Shown here piece by piece: positions 17,206 to 25,280 of a stretch of 64,000 nt of DNA. Position numbers and translations under genes: made by a program. Under the pieces are notes generated by a model. The model saw nothing but the letters and a program-made list of their open reading frames with translations. It was not told the origin of the DNA and did no database searches. Location of the stretch: the NCBI GenBank assembly GCA_965220695.1, contig OZ244838.1, forward strand, positions 5,704,001 through 5,768,000. Reading direction: 5' to 3'. Each line of letters opens with the position of its first letter. Within the stretch, counting starts at the first letter, position 1. Source of the DNA: UBA9620 sp965220695 (GTDB lineage: Bacteria > Acidobacteriota > Vicinamibacteria > Vicinamibacterales > UBA8438).

Positions 17206-19209
17206 ATGAGGGTCGCACGTCTGATCGCGCGGGCGGGTTTCGGGATCCTGGTGGCGCTCGCTCTCGCCCAGGCGGGCGCGGCGAGCCAGGACGGCGCCGA
17301 CGGCGGCGAGTGGCGCAGCTACGCCGGGGACGCCGGGAGCACCAAGTACTCGCCGCTGGCGCGGATCACGCCGGAGAACGTCCACGACCTGGCGGTGGTC
17401 TGGCGCTGGGTGTCGGTCGATGGGCAGCTCGATCTCGACGCGCTCCGGACGCGCTATCCCGCGCTGCAGGTCGCCAACGACACCAGCAACGTCAGCATCA
17501 ACGGGCTCAAGGGCACCCCGTTGATGGTCGGCGACACGCTGTATCTCAGCACGCCGCTGTCGCAGGTGGCCGCCATCGACGCGGCAACCGGCGCCACCCG
17601 CTGGGCGTATGACCCGGAGAGCTACGCCGCCGGCATTCCGGTCATGGTGCTCGGGTTCAGCAGCCGCGGTCTGACCTACTGGACCGACGGGCAGGAGGCG
17701 CGCGTGGTCTGGGCCACCGGTGACGCCAGGCTGCACGCCGTCGACGCGCGGACCGGCGAGCCGGTGCGCGCGTTCGGCGACGGCGGCCGCGTCGACCTGA
17801 TGCAGGGCATCCCGCGCGCCCGGCGCGACCCGCCGCCGATCAACTACTCGGTCACGTCGCCGCCGGTCGTGTGCAACGACGTCATCATCGTCGGCTCGGC
17901 GGTGTCCGACCAGCCGCGATTCAAGGAGTCGCCGCCCGGCCACGTCCGAGGCTTCGATGCGCGGACCGGTGAGCTGCGCTGGACGTTTCATACTGTTCCC
18001 CAGCCGGGCGAGCTCGGCTACGACACCTGGCAGGCCGGCTCGGCTTCCTATACCGGCAACGCGAACGTCTGGACGATGATGAGCGCCGACCCGGAGCTCG
18101 GCTATGCCTACTTGCCGGTCGGCAACGCCACGAACGATCACTACGGGGGACATCGTCCGGGGACCAACCTGTTCGCCAATAGCCTGGTCTCGGTCGACTG
18201 CGCCACCGGGGCGCGAGTCTGGCACTATCAGCTCGTCCATCACGACCTCTGGGATTACGACCCGCCGGCGGCGCCGAATCTGGTCGACATCACCGTTGAC
18301 GGGCGGCCGATCAAGGCGGTGGCGCAGGTCACCAAGCATGGCTTCACCTTCGTCTTCGACCGCGTGACCGGCGAGCCGGTCTGGCCGATCGAGGAACGGG
18401 AGGTCGCGCCCTCCACCGTGCCGGGCGAGTGGACGTCGCCGACCCAGCCGTTCCCGACGAAACCGCCACCGTTCGATCGGCAGGGCGTCACCGAGCAAGA
18501 TTTGATCGATTTCACCCCGACCTTGCACGCCGAGGCGGTCGAGATCCTGCAGAGCTACGTGTATGGGCCGATCTTCACGCCGCCGTCGCTGATCGGCACC
18601 GGCCCCGGCGATACCCGAGGCACCATCGAGCTTCCAGGCTACACGGGCGGCGCCAACTGGAACGGGGCCGCCGTCGACCCGGAGACCGGTTTCCTCTACG
18701 TCCCGTCCACGACGCAGCCGATCATCCCGGCGCTGGTCGAGCTGGGCCCGGACCGCTCGAACCTGCGCTACTCCCGCGGGCGGATGCAACCCCCCGGCGG
18801 GCCCGATGGTCTCCCGCTGTTCAAGGGACCCTATGGACGGATCACGGCGATCGACCTCAACCGCGGCGAAATCGCCTGGCAGCAGGCCAACGGCCGGGGG
18901 TCTCCGGCGATCCGGGACCATACCCGGCTGCGTGATCTCGAGCTGCCGCCCCTGGGGGGCGGTCGCGACTTCCTGCTGCTGACACGGACGCTCCTGTTCA
19001 GCGCGCAACAGACACCGGGGGAGAGCGGCGCCTGGGTGCTGGCGGCGCGCGACAAGGCGACCGGCGCGTTGCTGACCGAGATCCCATTGCCGGGGCGGGC
19101 CATCGGCGCCCCGATGAGCTATGAGGTCGGTGGCCGACAGTACATTGCGGTAACTGTCCGCGGCATGCGAGGCAATCCACCGGAGCTTGTCGCGCTGGCG
19201 CTGCCGTGA
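17206..19209 (+). CDS. Secreted PQQ-dependent dehydrogenase (second full copy)
   Basis: A 667-residue paralogue of the gene at 14708. It has a signal peptide (IARAGFGILVALALAQAGAA), NVHDLAVVWRWVSVDGQ, LSQVAAIDAATGATRWAYDP, GEPVWPIEEREVAPSTVPGE, PYGRITAIDLNRGEIAWQ, and the final VGGRQYIAVTVRGMRG. No haem motif. GGGAG lies 6 bp before the ATG at 17206; an in-frame GTG at 17203 is less well spaced. It follows the mini PQQ gene by 12 bp, so the three PQQ genes may once have formed one operon. Confidence 0.9.
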   Translation: MRVARLIARAGFGILVALALAQAGAASQDGADGGEWRSYAGDAGSTKYSPLARITPENVHDLAVVWRWVSVDGQLDLDALRTRYPALQVANDTSNVSINGLKGTPLMVGDTLYLSTPLSQVAAIDAATGATRWAYDPESYAAGIPVMVLGFSSRGLTYWTDGQEARVVWATGDARLHAVDARTGEPVRAFGDGGRVDLMQGIPRARRDPPPINYSVTSPPVVCNDVIIVGSAVSDQPRFKESPPGHVRGFDARTGELRWTFHTVPQPGELGYDTWQAGSASYTGNANVWTMMSADPELGYAYLPVGNATNDHYGGHRPGTNLFANSLVSVDCATGARVWHYQLVHHDLWDYDPPAAPNLVDITVDGRPIKAVAQVTKHGFTFVFDRVTGEPVWPIEEREVAPSTVPGEWTSPTQPFPTKPPPFDRQGVTEQDLIDFTPTLHAEAVEILQSYVYGPIFTPPSLIGTGPGDTRGTIELPGYTGGANWNGAAVDPETGFLYVPSTTQPIIPALVELGPDRSNLRYSRGRMQPPGGPDGLPLFKGPYGRITAIDLNRGEIAWQQANGRGSPAIRDHTRLRDLELPPLGGGRDFLLLTRTLLFSAQQTPGESGAWVLAARDKATGALLTEIPLPGRAIGAPMSYEVGGRQYIAVTVRGMRGNPPELVALALP

Positions 19210-19247
19210 GAGGCTCCACGACCGTCAAGAGGTAGGAGAGGAATCAC

Positions 19248-19508
19248 ATGCGGACTCGAACAGGCTTCGCGGCCGTCGTCGTGCTCTCAGGGGTCGCGGT
19301 CGGGGCGCCACAGGTGGAGGCGCAGATCAACAAGGAGTTCATCAACCCGGCAGGCGGTTTCACCCAGGTCGTCACCGTTGAGGATCGTGGCGTGAAGACG
19401 GTCTATCTGTCCGAGAACCCGCCGGCGGCGACGTTGCTCGGCATCCAGTCGCTTTACTCCGAGACCGCGCTGTTCGAGTACGAGGGTATCGCTGTGGTGC
19501 AGCCCTAG
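19248..19508 (+). CDS. Secreted RidA-like protein with an internal deletion
   Basis: 86 residues: a signal-like start (TGFAAVVVLSGVAVGAPQVEA), then INKEFINPAGGFTQVVTVED and VKTVYLS, which matches the first strands of RidA/YjgF proteins. It continues directly with ENPPAATLLGIQSLYSETAL and FEYEGIAVVQP, which matches the RidA C-terminus. The central 50-60 residues of the usual ~130-residue domain are missing with no frame loss. GGAGAGG lies 8 bp before the ATG. It sits 38 bp after the PQQ dehydrogenase. Likely a decayed gene, though still open. Confidence 0.6.
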   Translation: MRTRTGFAAVVVLSGVAVGAPQVEAQINKEFINPAGGFTQVVTVEDRGVKTVYLSENPPAATLLGIQSLYSETALFEYEGIAVVQP

Positions 19509-19618
19509 TGGACAATTGAAAACCGGCCATTTCGCCGCAGGTGTCCACCGACTCTTCGGCCGCGCCGTCGACTTGCGCGGGAATGGGTCCCGCCGTCGCC
19601 GCGACGGGAGACCACCCC

Positions 19619-19768
19619 AACCGAGCGCCGCGGGCGAGCGCCTGCGAACCCTGCCGCGAGTTGATCGTCGAGGCCGTCGGCCGGGGGCGCAACGCCATGG
19701 TCCTCTGGCAGGACTGGTCGATGCGCACGGCTTTCCGGTCGGCTATTCCACTCGACTGCGTACCACTC
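19619..19768 (+). pseudogene. IS21 IstA transposase remnant
   Basis: A short plus-strand stretch resembles the N-terminal HTH region of IstA: ASACEPCRELIVEAVGRGRN and AMVLWQD, then after a frame shift LVDAHGFPVGYS. Intact IstA proteins have the analogous sequence of two short helices followed by a D-L-V-x-x-H-G-F segment. The rest of the transposase is absent. Confidence 0.55.
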
Positions 19769-20181
19769 CAAGGGCGTGTCGCATGCGGCGGTACGTCGTC
19801 GCCCTCGCGGTCCTCGCGGTGCTGGCCGGCGGGCCAGCGACGAAGGCGCTCCCCGTGTTCGAGCGAGCTATTGCGGCGGCGTCCCGGATGGACGAGCGGG
19901 AGCAGATGTTCGTGTTGCCTCATATGAAAATGTTGCCCGCCGTGCCTCATGAAGATCGCACCGGTGACTTGCAGTCTGAGATTGCGGCAGACCGCCGTCA
20001 TGCCCATCCGGCGGGACGGATTCGTTCGCCAGCTTGGTACCTCGAAAGCGAGCAAAACGACCTGGAGGCGCAGGGATGCCCTCTTGTTGAAAAGGCCACA
20101 TGTGGCTATAATTCGCTGGCGAGGCGCCGGTGCGGGCGAATCTGCAGGTCGGGCGTGACCGCTGGCTGTTGAGGATCCGAA
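19769..20181. other. Stretch with no supported gene
   Basis: One plus-strand frame is open across this stretch and contains MRRYVVALAVLAVLAGGPA, which looks like a signal peptide, but what follows has no family resemblance and no ribosome-binding site. I regard it as non-coding or decayed sequence upstream of the toxin-antitoxin pair. Confidence 0.35.
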
Positions 20182-20541
20182 ATGGCGAAAGAACAACGAT
20201 CAAAATCTGAACTTGACTCAACAATGGAGACTCCGGCCGTTCAAGGCAGTCCTGTGACTTCCACAGGCATCCGCGAACTCAAGGACAACCTGAGCCGGTA
20301 CATTCGGCGGATCGAGGCCGGCGAGCGTATCGCAATCACGGCGCATGGCCGCGTGGTCGCCGAGCTAGTCGAGCCAGGCGTGAGGGCGAAGGGCACGCCC
20401 AGCCGCTTTGACGAGCTCATCGCCTCTGGGGTGATTCGCCCACCGCTCGAAGCCGGTGATCCGACAGAAGGGTGGCCGGACATCAGGCTTCCGGCGGGAA
20501 CTGCCGCCGAGTTGATTGACGCCGATCGTGGTGAAGCGTAA
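20182..20541 (+). CDS. Phd/YefM-type antitoxin
   Basis: 119 residues with the Phd/YefM fold signature TGIRELKDNLSRYIRRIEAG followed by ERIAITAHGRVVAELVEPG, the usual DNA-binding part. The C-terminal tail, which should wrap the toxin, includes FDELIASGVIRPPLEAGDP. GAGG lies before the ATG at 20182; an internal ATG at 20224 would also suit the domain. It overlaps the PIN-domain toxin gene downstream. Antitoxins of this type usually repress their own promoter. Confidence 0.85.
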   Translation: MAKEQRSKSELDSTMETPAVQGSPVTSTGIRELKDNLSRYIRRIEAGERIAITAHGRVVAELVEPGVRAKGTPSRFDELIASGVIRPPLEAGDPTEGWPDIRLPAGTAAELIDADRGEA

Positions 20542-20989
20542 AGCCAAAGTGCCGCGTTCGACCGCGGCAACCCCTGGTGTCAGATACATCGAGTCCAGCG
20601 CGCTGGTCGCTGCTCTGCTGGAGTCTGACTCAGACGCATTGAAATCTCTCCGTACTCGAGGCTGGCAGGTCACATCCACCTTGACAATCGCCGAAACCGC
20701 CCGCGCGATTCTTCGGGCGCGTGCAACTGCTCGCTTGACGGCGGACCAAGAGCGGGCGGCAGTGCGCGCGCTCCGTCGTTTTGAGCTTCGCTGTTACCTG
20801 GCTGGTGTCACAGACGCGGTTCTGGCTCGCGTGCGCAGACCGTTTCCGGTCGAGCCGATTCGTACGCTCGACGCGGTGCACCTGGCTACGACGGAGTTGC
20901 TTGGCGAGCCACCGCCGTTGATCGTGGTTGTGACGCGGGACACTCGGGTTCGAGAGAACGCAGAAGCGCTCGGCTATGCGGTCGAGTGA
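20531..20989 (+). CDS. PIN-domain toxin (VapC-like)
   Basis: About 152 residues with PIN-domain acidic positions: YIESSALVAALLES (Glu in the usual Asp place), TIAETARAI, RTLDAVHLATT and VVTRDTRVRENAEALG. Predicted Mg-dependent RNase neutralised by the Phd-type protein upstream. No ATG is near; start is the GTG at 20528 or 20531 inside the antitoxin end, consistent with translational coupling. Confidence 0.85.
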   Translation: MKRKAKVPRSTAATPGVRYIESSALVAALLESDSDALKSLRTRGWQVTSTLTIAETARAILRARATARLTADQERAAVRALRRFELRCYLAGVTDAVLARVRRPFPVEPIRTLDAVHLATTELLGEPPPLIVVVTRDTRVRENAEALGYAVE

Positions 20990-21098
20990 ACCAGACAGGA
21001 GGACGCGTCGCCGTTCGCGTACATGCCGTCCATCGCGCGTCTTCCAATGACGCCGGCTCTCCACCGTTCGCCGTTTGGTCGACGGAGCATGCAGTCGC

Positions 21099-21455
21099 GT
21101 GCGTGACGACTTCACCAGAGCGACCGTCGAGCGACTCGCCAAGCGAGCGGGGTACCGCTGCTCAAATCCTCACTGTCGCGCACCGACCATCGGTGCAGCT
21201 CAAGGTGATGATGGGGTCGTCAACCTAGCAGCCCGTGGTAAAAGCCCCGCTGCATTCGATCGGCGCTGCATCCCGCTGATCTGCGTTGTTCATCGGTCGC
21301 ATACTGCCGGTATGCTCCCTTTTCTCGCCTTGCTCAGCGGGCGCATCGCCGATCTCGGTGCAACGCGGGGTTCTACCACGGGCTGCTAGGGCAAGCGGCT
21401 CACATCACCGCGGCGGCAGCAGGTGGCCCTCGGTACGACGCGACGCTATGGTCGA
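21099..21455 (+). pseudogene. HNH-type nuclease gene fragment interrupted by a MITE
   Basis: The first part reads DDFTRATVERLAKRAGYRCS then NPHCRAPTIGAAQGDDGVVNL. After the MITE the same frame resumes as GQAAHITAAAAGGPRYDATL. Joined across a single TA it gives DGVVNLGQAAHITAAAAGG, the usual sequence of a family of HNH-like proteins (CSNPxC ... VNIGxAAHI). Similarity ends at about 21450, so the gene is also truncated at its 3' end. A GTG at 21099 may be the original start. Confidence 0.75.
21228..21386. mobile_element. MITE-like element, copy 2 (159 bp, inverted relative to copy 1)
   Basis: Begins GCAGCCCGTGG, ends CCACGGGCTGC, flanked by TA at 21226-21227 and 21387-21388. The reverse complement matches the copy at 16636-16794 along its whole length with few mismatches. 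It sits inside an HNH-type gene; dropping the element plus one TA restores the frame, which proves the TA target duplication. Confidence 0.9.
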
Positions 21456-21813
21456 GGCTCTCAGACGTGAGGTCGGCAGGGCGGACGCAGGGTGCCGCAA
21501 GTACGCCGCCGCCGCGGCGTGGCACGCTGAGCCGGTCGCGCCCTTCCTCTGCTCGACCTTCGGGGACACCGTCGCTGGCGTGCAGGTTAACGAGGACGGC
21601 TTCATCGTTATCACGTTTGCGGAATAGCAGATGTGACCGCGCTTGGCGGTTGATCGCGATCGCCGCCAGCAGATCCACACGGTAGTCGCCGGCCAGCGCT
21701 TCGGTCTGTCGGGCTTGGAGCGACCAGCCGGACGGAATTCGCTCAGCCAGAAGTCGGTAGACTTGGCGCGCGACCTGCATTTCGGTCGGCGGCTGCGTGT
21801 CCGATTCTGGCAT
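21400..21813 (-). CDS. Hypothetical ORF, possibly a fragment
   Basis: 137 codons. The N-terminal third (MQVARQVYRLLAERIPSGWS and ALAGDYRVDLLAAIAI) looks like a real protein, possibly the start of a nuclease-like domain. The rest is low in order and overlaps a plus-strand frame that ends NEDGFIVITFAE, so which strand is coding at 21440-21630 is unclear. No ribosome site. It may be a chimera of fragments left next to the truncated HNH gene. Confidence 0.3.
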   Translation of the reverse strand: MPESDTQPPTEMQVARQVYRLLAERIPSGWSLQARQTEALAGDYRVDLLAAIAINRQARSHLLFRKRDNDEAVLVNLHASDGVPEGRAEEGRDRLSVPRRGGGVLAAPCVRPADLTSESLDHSVASYRGPPAAAAVM

Positions 21814-21833
21814 GTGATGTTACCTGCTACGGC

Positions 21834-21869
21834 GTTTCCTGTATCTGACTGTTTCGGAATACGGGAAAC
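21834..21869. repeat. Imperfect inverted repeat in a gene-free stretch
   Basis: GTTTCCTGTAT is followed 14 bp later by ATACGGGAAAC, an 11-bp inverted repeat with one mismatch. There is no following T-run, so it resembles an operator more than a terminator. The surrounding 21814-22096 holds no gene that I can support. Confidence 0.4.
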
Positions 21870-22096
21870 ACGCATGTTTATGAAACACGCGCATCTGGCG
21901 ACGCCCTGGCGCTCGTCGCCGCGCCGCCGTCCGCAGTCCGCCGTCCGCACGAACGCCGTGCCGTTGCAGGCGGCGCGTCGCGGCGACCGGCGAATCGAAC
22001 GTAACGAGGAGCACCCACGCGCCGGTAAACCGTGAACTCGTCCCTGACCTCGACGCGGGTGGGCTCGGGAGGTACGGAGGCGGCCGAGGGGCCGCC

Positions 22097-23311
22097 TCAC
22101 GCGCTCTCTTCGGCCTGGAGAACTCCCTCCTTGAGGAGGCGCGCCACCAGGGTCAGCTTCCCCTGGGCATCCAGACAGTCGGGCAGGTCCTCGACGGTGA
22201 ACTCGTCGGCCGTCGTGGCGAACTGCAGCGCCGGCCACACGCCGGCCGGCAGCCTGAGCTCCCGGCCACAGAACCGGAGGAGACAGGTCTCGCCGTCCGT
22301 CACGGCTTCGGTGAGCAGACCGGCACGGCGTCTTACCCGCGAGCGGGGCGTCAGCCGGTCGCCGTGAAGCCGCTGGCGGAGCAGGTCGGTGAACAGCGGG
22401 ACGTCGGTGGCCAGGACCTCGTCAGCGAAGCGGCGCCACACGGCCTCCGGGTCGAACCGCGACAGCACGAACGCCAGCTTCTCGTTGAACAGGCGCTCTC
22501 GTTCGGCGACGGGAAACCCCTCGTGAGCGAACTCGCGGGGGAGATTCCGGCGCAGCGATTCTTCCTCGAGTGCGGCCGCGTTGACGCTTTCCACGAGAAA
22601 CTCGGCCCAGGTGAACGCCGTGAGCCCGAGCGTGACGTGCAACGACGCCTGACCCGCCGATCGGGCCGAGTGCATCAGACCGCGCGGAAGGTAAACGGCG
22701 CTGCCCGGGCCGAGCTCGAACTCGTCGCTCACGTCGCCGGGAGGCGTCCCGCGTTCGAAGCGCTGGCCCCGGAGCGGCAGTCTCACCCTGGTGTCGTAGA
22801 TCGACCAGTGCTTCGTGCCGCTGATCTGCAACACGAAGACGTCGTGGGTGTCCCAGTGCGGGGCGAATCCCTGCGCGTCGGGCGGTGTCAGATACACGTT
22901 GGTCTGCACCCGCGACGAGAAGCGCCGGCCAAGCGCGGCACAGAGCCGCGCCAGCGCCGGTACACGGGCATGGAGCTGGTTGAAGACGACGGTCGCGCCG
23001 TCGTCGAAGTGCCTCGCGACGTCGAGCGGCTGGACCCTGCCGGCGTCGTTCGTGTACTCGCCGGGGGCGACGTCGCCGTCGCCCCGGACCAGCTTCATGT
23101 CGCGGTGACTCGCCGCGTGGGTCCCCAGCACGATGTCGAGGTCGGCCACCGAGAGGAGATCGGCGTAGTACCGTGACGCATTGCGCCGGATGTGAAGGAG
23201 CCGTTGCTCGTAGTAGTCGCGTTCGAACTCCGCGACCGGCAGCGGATCGATGAGCCAGGCGTACCAGTCGCGGTCGATCGCCGGTCCCGGCCTGGTGCGG
23301 TCCGCCGTCAT
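22097..23311 (-). CDS. JmjC/cupin-4 domain oxygenase (ribosomal-oxygenase-like)
   Basis: A 404-residue Fe(II)/2-oxoglutarate-dependent oxygenase. The metal triad is visible as HWDTHD (His-x-Asp) and the distal His in YLPRGLMHSA, with the JmjC barrel between (VFVLQISGTKHWSIYD, ELGPGSAVYLP). Family members hydroxylate ribosomal proteins (YcfD, ROX) or peptides. The ATG at 23311 is chosen for its GGAG 7 bp upstream rather than the longer frame from 23389. It is divergent from the Tat-signal peptide gene, sharing the intergenic region, and may modify that peptide (inference). Confidence 0.82.
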   Translation of the reverse strand: MTADRTRPGPAIDRDWYAWLIDPLPVAEFERDYYEQRLLHIRRNASRYYADLLSVADLDIVLGTHAASHRDMKLVRGDGDVAPGEYTNDAGRVQPLDVARHFDDGATVVFNQLHARVPALARLCAALGRRFSSRVQTNVYLTPPDAQGFAPHWDTHDVFVLQISGTKHWSIYDTRVRLPLRGQRFERGTPPGDVSDEFELGPGSAVYLPRGLMHSARSAGQASLHVTLGLTAFTWAEFLVESVNAAALEEESLRRNLPREFAHEGFPVAERERLFNEKLAFVLSRFDPEAVWRRFADEVLATDVPLFTDLLRQRLHGDRLTPRSRVRRRAGLLTEAVTDGETCLLRFCGRELRLPAGVWPALQFATTADEFTVEDLPDCLDAQGKLTLVARLLKEGVLQAEESA

Positions 23312-23382
23312 GTTGCCGCTCCAAACGATGCGGCCGATCCTGCTGCGTACTCCCGAGATGGTCGTGGGGCTCGCGTCAATGC

Positions 23383-23433
23383 TTGACAACTATTGGGCAC
23401 CCCACTATTGTATTGAGACCCATTCTCATTTTC
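23383..23433 (+). promoter_or_regulatory. Strong sigma-70-type promoter with a Fur-like box
   Basis: TTGACA at 23383-23388, a 17-bp spacer, then TATTGT at 23406-23411. Immediately after, 23415-23433 reads GAGACCCATTCTCATTTTC, which matches the 19-bp Fur consensus at 12 positions, mostly in the right half. It would drive the Tat-signal peptide and perhaps the PepSY gene, with repression when iron is plentiful. Confidence 0.6.
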
Positions 23434-23456
23434 ATCCCAGACTCAGGAGAAATGTC

Positions 23457-23663
23457 GTGAACAAACCGGAGAACCGGAAGCCCGGCACGAATCGTCCAGG
23501 TTCGCCGACGTCGCTTACCGACGCGGACATCACCAGCGTCCGGGTCGATCGCCGCTCGTTCTTCTTGCGCGCGGTCGCGGCCGGTTCGATCGCGGCGGCT
23601 GCCGCCCTGACCGCGGCCTGCCCCGGCGGGACCGATTCCGACGGAGAGACCGACTCCGACTAG
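23457..23663 (+). CDS. Small Tat-signal peptide with acidic TDSD tail
   Basis: 68 residues, GTG start with AGGAG 8 bp upstream. It contains a twin-arginine signal (VDRRSFFLRAVAAGSIAAAA) ending in ALTAACPGG, so it may be exported folded or lipidated at the Cys, although Thr at -3 is not a classic lipobox. The mature part is only about 13 residues, GGTDSDGETDSD. After the TAG stop the DNA repeats the motif once more (ACCGACTCCGAC), so a longer tail may have been shortened. No family recognised. Confidence 0.65.
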   Translation: MNKPENRKPGTNRPGSPTSLTDADITSVRVDRRSFFLRAVAAGSIAAAAALTAACPGGTDSDGETDSD

Positions 23664-23822
23664 GCGACCGACTCCGACCGCTCTCGGCAGGGAGCGCTCG
23701 CGACGCCGCCTGCGGTACCCCGGCCTTGGGCGCTCGCGAGCCCGCGGGCCGCATCAGTCCCTCTCACGTCGCCCTCTAACGACCCCGACGTCAGAGGCTC
23801 CCGTCCCGAGGCTTGGCCGGAC

Positions 23823-24968
23823 ATGTCCCTCCGCAGGGCGATCTTCTGGGTCCATCTGGCGGTCGGTGTCACCGCCGCTGTCGTGATCCTCATGCTGGCG
23901 GTCACCGGCGTGATCCTTGCCTACGAAGCGCAGCTCAACCGGTGGGCGCTGCGCGAATATCGCGCCGCTGCGCCGGCCCCGGACATCGCACCGCTCGGGC
24001 TCGACGAGCTGATCGCGCGCGTCACCGGCGAGCAGCCCGCGGTTCTCGTCACTTCCGTGGACCTGAAGAGGGATCCGCGGGAGCCGGCGGTCGTTCGGCT
24101 CGACGATGGAGCCGCCGTCCATGTCGACCGCTTCACCGGCGCGCGGCTGGGCGACGGCAATTCGCGAACGCGACGCTTCCTCGGGAGCGTCCTGAACTGG
24201 CACCGATGGTTCGCCCTCGAGGGCGAGCATCGAATCATCGGTCGGACGTTCACGGCAACCGCCAACCTCGGGTTCCTGTTTCTCCTCGTCAGCGGGTTCT
24301 ACCTCTGGTGGCCGTCGACCGGGAACCGCGCGGCCTGGAGACAGGCCCTGTGGTTTCGCCGCGGCCTCAGCGGGCGGGCGCGCGATTTCAACTGGCACCG
24401 CGTGCTCGGCTTCTGGTCGGCCGTTCCGCTCGCCATCATCGTCGTCAGCGGCGCCACGATCTCGTATCAGTGGGCCGCCGACCTCGTCCATCGGCTGGCG
24501 GGCGACAGGCCACCGTTTCAGATGTCGCCGCGGCCGTCCGAGTCGGTCGCGCGGGGCGATCCGTCGGTCACGCCGGACCCGGCGGTCCCGCTGGTCGAGC
24601 TGCAGGCGCTGGCCATGAAGGCTGGCGCCGAGACGCCCGGATGGCGCACGCTCACGATTGACCTTCCCGAGTCGGTTCACCACCCCGTCGTGGTGGCAGT
24701 CGACCGCGGGAACGGCCGCCAGCCGTCGAAGAGCGAGGCCCTTCTGTTCGACCGGGCAACCGGCGACCTGGTCGGGCGCGCCGGTTATCCGACATTCAGC
24801 CGGGGGTTCAAGATCCGCCGCTGGTTGCGGTTCGCGCACACCGGAGAGGTCTATGGCGTGGTCGGGCAGACGATCGCCGGCGTCGTGTCCCTGGGCGTCG
24901 CCGTCATGGTCTGGACCGGTCTCGCGATGAGCTGGCGCCGTTTCCTTGGCTCACGCGGCCGAACCTGA
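23823..24968 (+). CDS. PepSY-associated TM protein (iron reductase-like)
   Basis: 381 residues with four likely membrane helices: HLAVGVTAAVVILMLAVTGV, FTATANLGFLFLLVSGFYLW, SAVPLAIIVVSGATISYQW and TIAGVVSLGVAVMVWTGLAM. His residues just before helices (LNWHRWFAL, FNWHRVLGF) are typical of PepSY_TM proteins. Known members include siderophore-linked ferric reductases such as PiuB/FpvG. It follows the Tat peptide by 159 bp on the same strand; a Fur-like box upstream of that gene fits an iron role. Confidence 0.82.
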   Translation: MSLRRAIFWVHLAVGVTAAVVILMLAVTGVILAYEAQLNRWALREYRAAAPAPDIAPLGLDELIARVTGEQPAVLVTSVDLKRDPREPAVVRLDDGAAVHVDRFTGARLGDGNSRTRRFLGSVLNWHRWFALEGEHRIIGRTFTATANLGFLFLLVSGFYLWWPSTGNRAAWRQALWFRRGLSGRARDFNWHRVLGFWSAVPLAIIVVSGATISYQWAADLVHRLAGDRPPFQMSPRPSESVARGDPSVTPDPAVPLVELQALAMKAGAETPGWRTLTIDLPESVHHPVVVAVDRGNGRQPSKSEALLFDRATGDLVGRAGYPTFSRGFKIRRWLRFAHTGEVYGVVGQTIAGVVSLGVAVMVWTGLAMSWRRFLGSRGRT

Positions 24969-25074
24969 CGGCCACGGGAGCGTGGGTTTCGTCGGTGACG
25001 GGAAGGCTCGAGGGCCTGCCGCTGGGGGTGATGCGATGCGGGTAGCAGCACTCCATGACACGCACGCGAACCTG

Positions 25075-25165
25075 TTCTGATCGTGCCATGTCCGCCTCGG
25101 TTCATCCGTCGGATGCGAGCCCGATTCCGTTCCTTCGAGCATCCATCGTAGTCGCTCTCGGCGCC
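25075..25165. repeat. 91-bp dispersed repeat, copy A
   Basis: Starts TTCTGATCGTGCCATG and ends TCGGCGCC. It matches 50288-50378 in the same orientation with only two mismatches. In copy B the stretch covers the start codon, first codons and upstream region of a minus-strand gene; here the same start codon is followed by unrelated sequence. The rest of 24969-25280 has no supported gene. Confidence 0.9.
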
Positions 25166-25280
25166 AGACGCGCCGGGTCGGAGCCGCAATTGCCCTGCAC
25201 CTGCGACGCGCAGGCGCTGGACGGCGGCGTGCTGGGTACGTGGATGTCGATCGAGAGAACGAATAGGATAGCGCCGGCCC

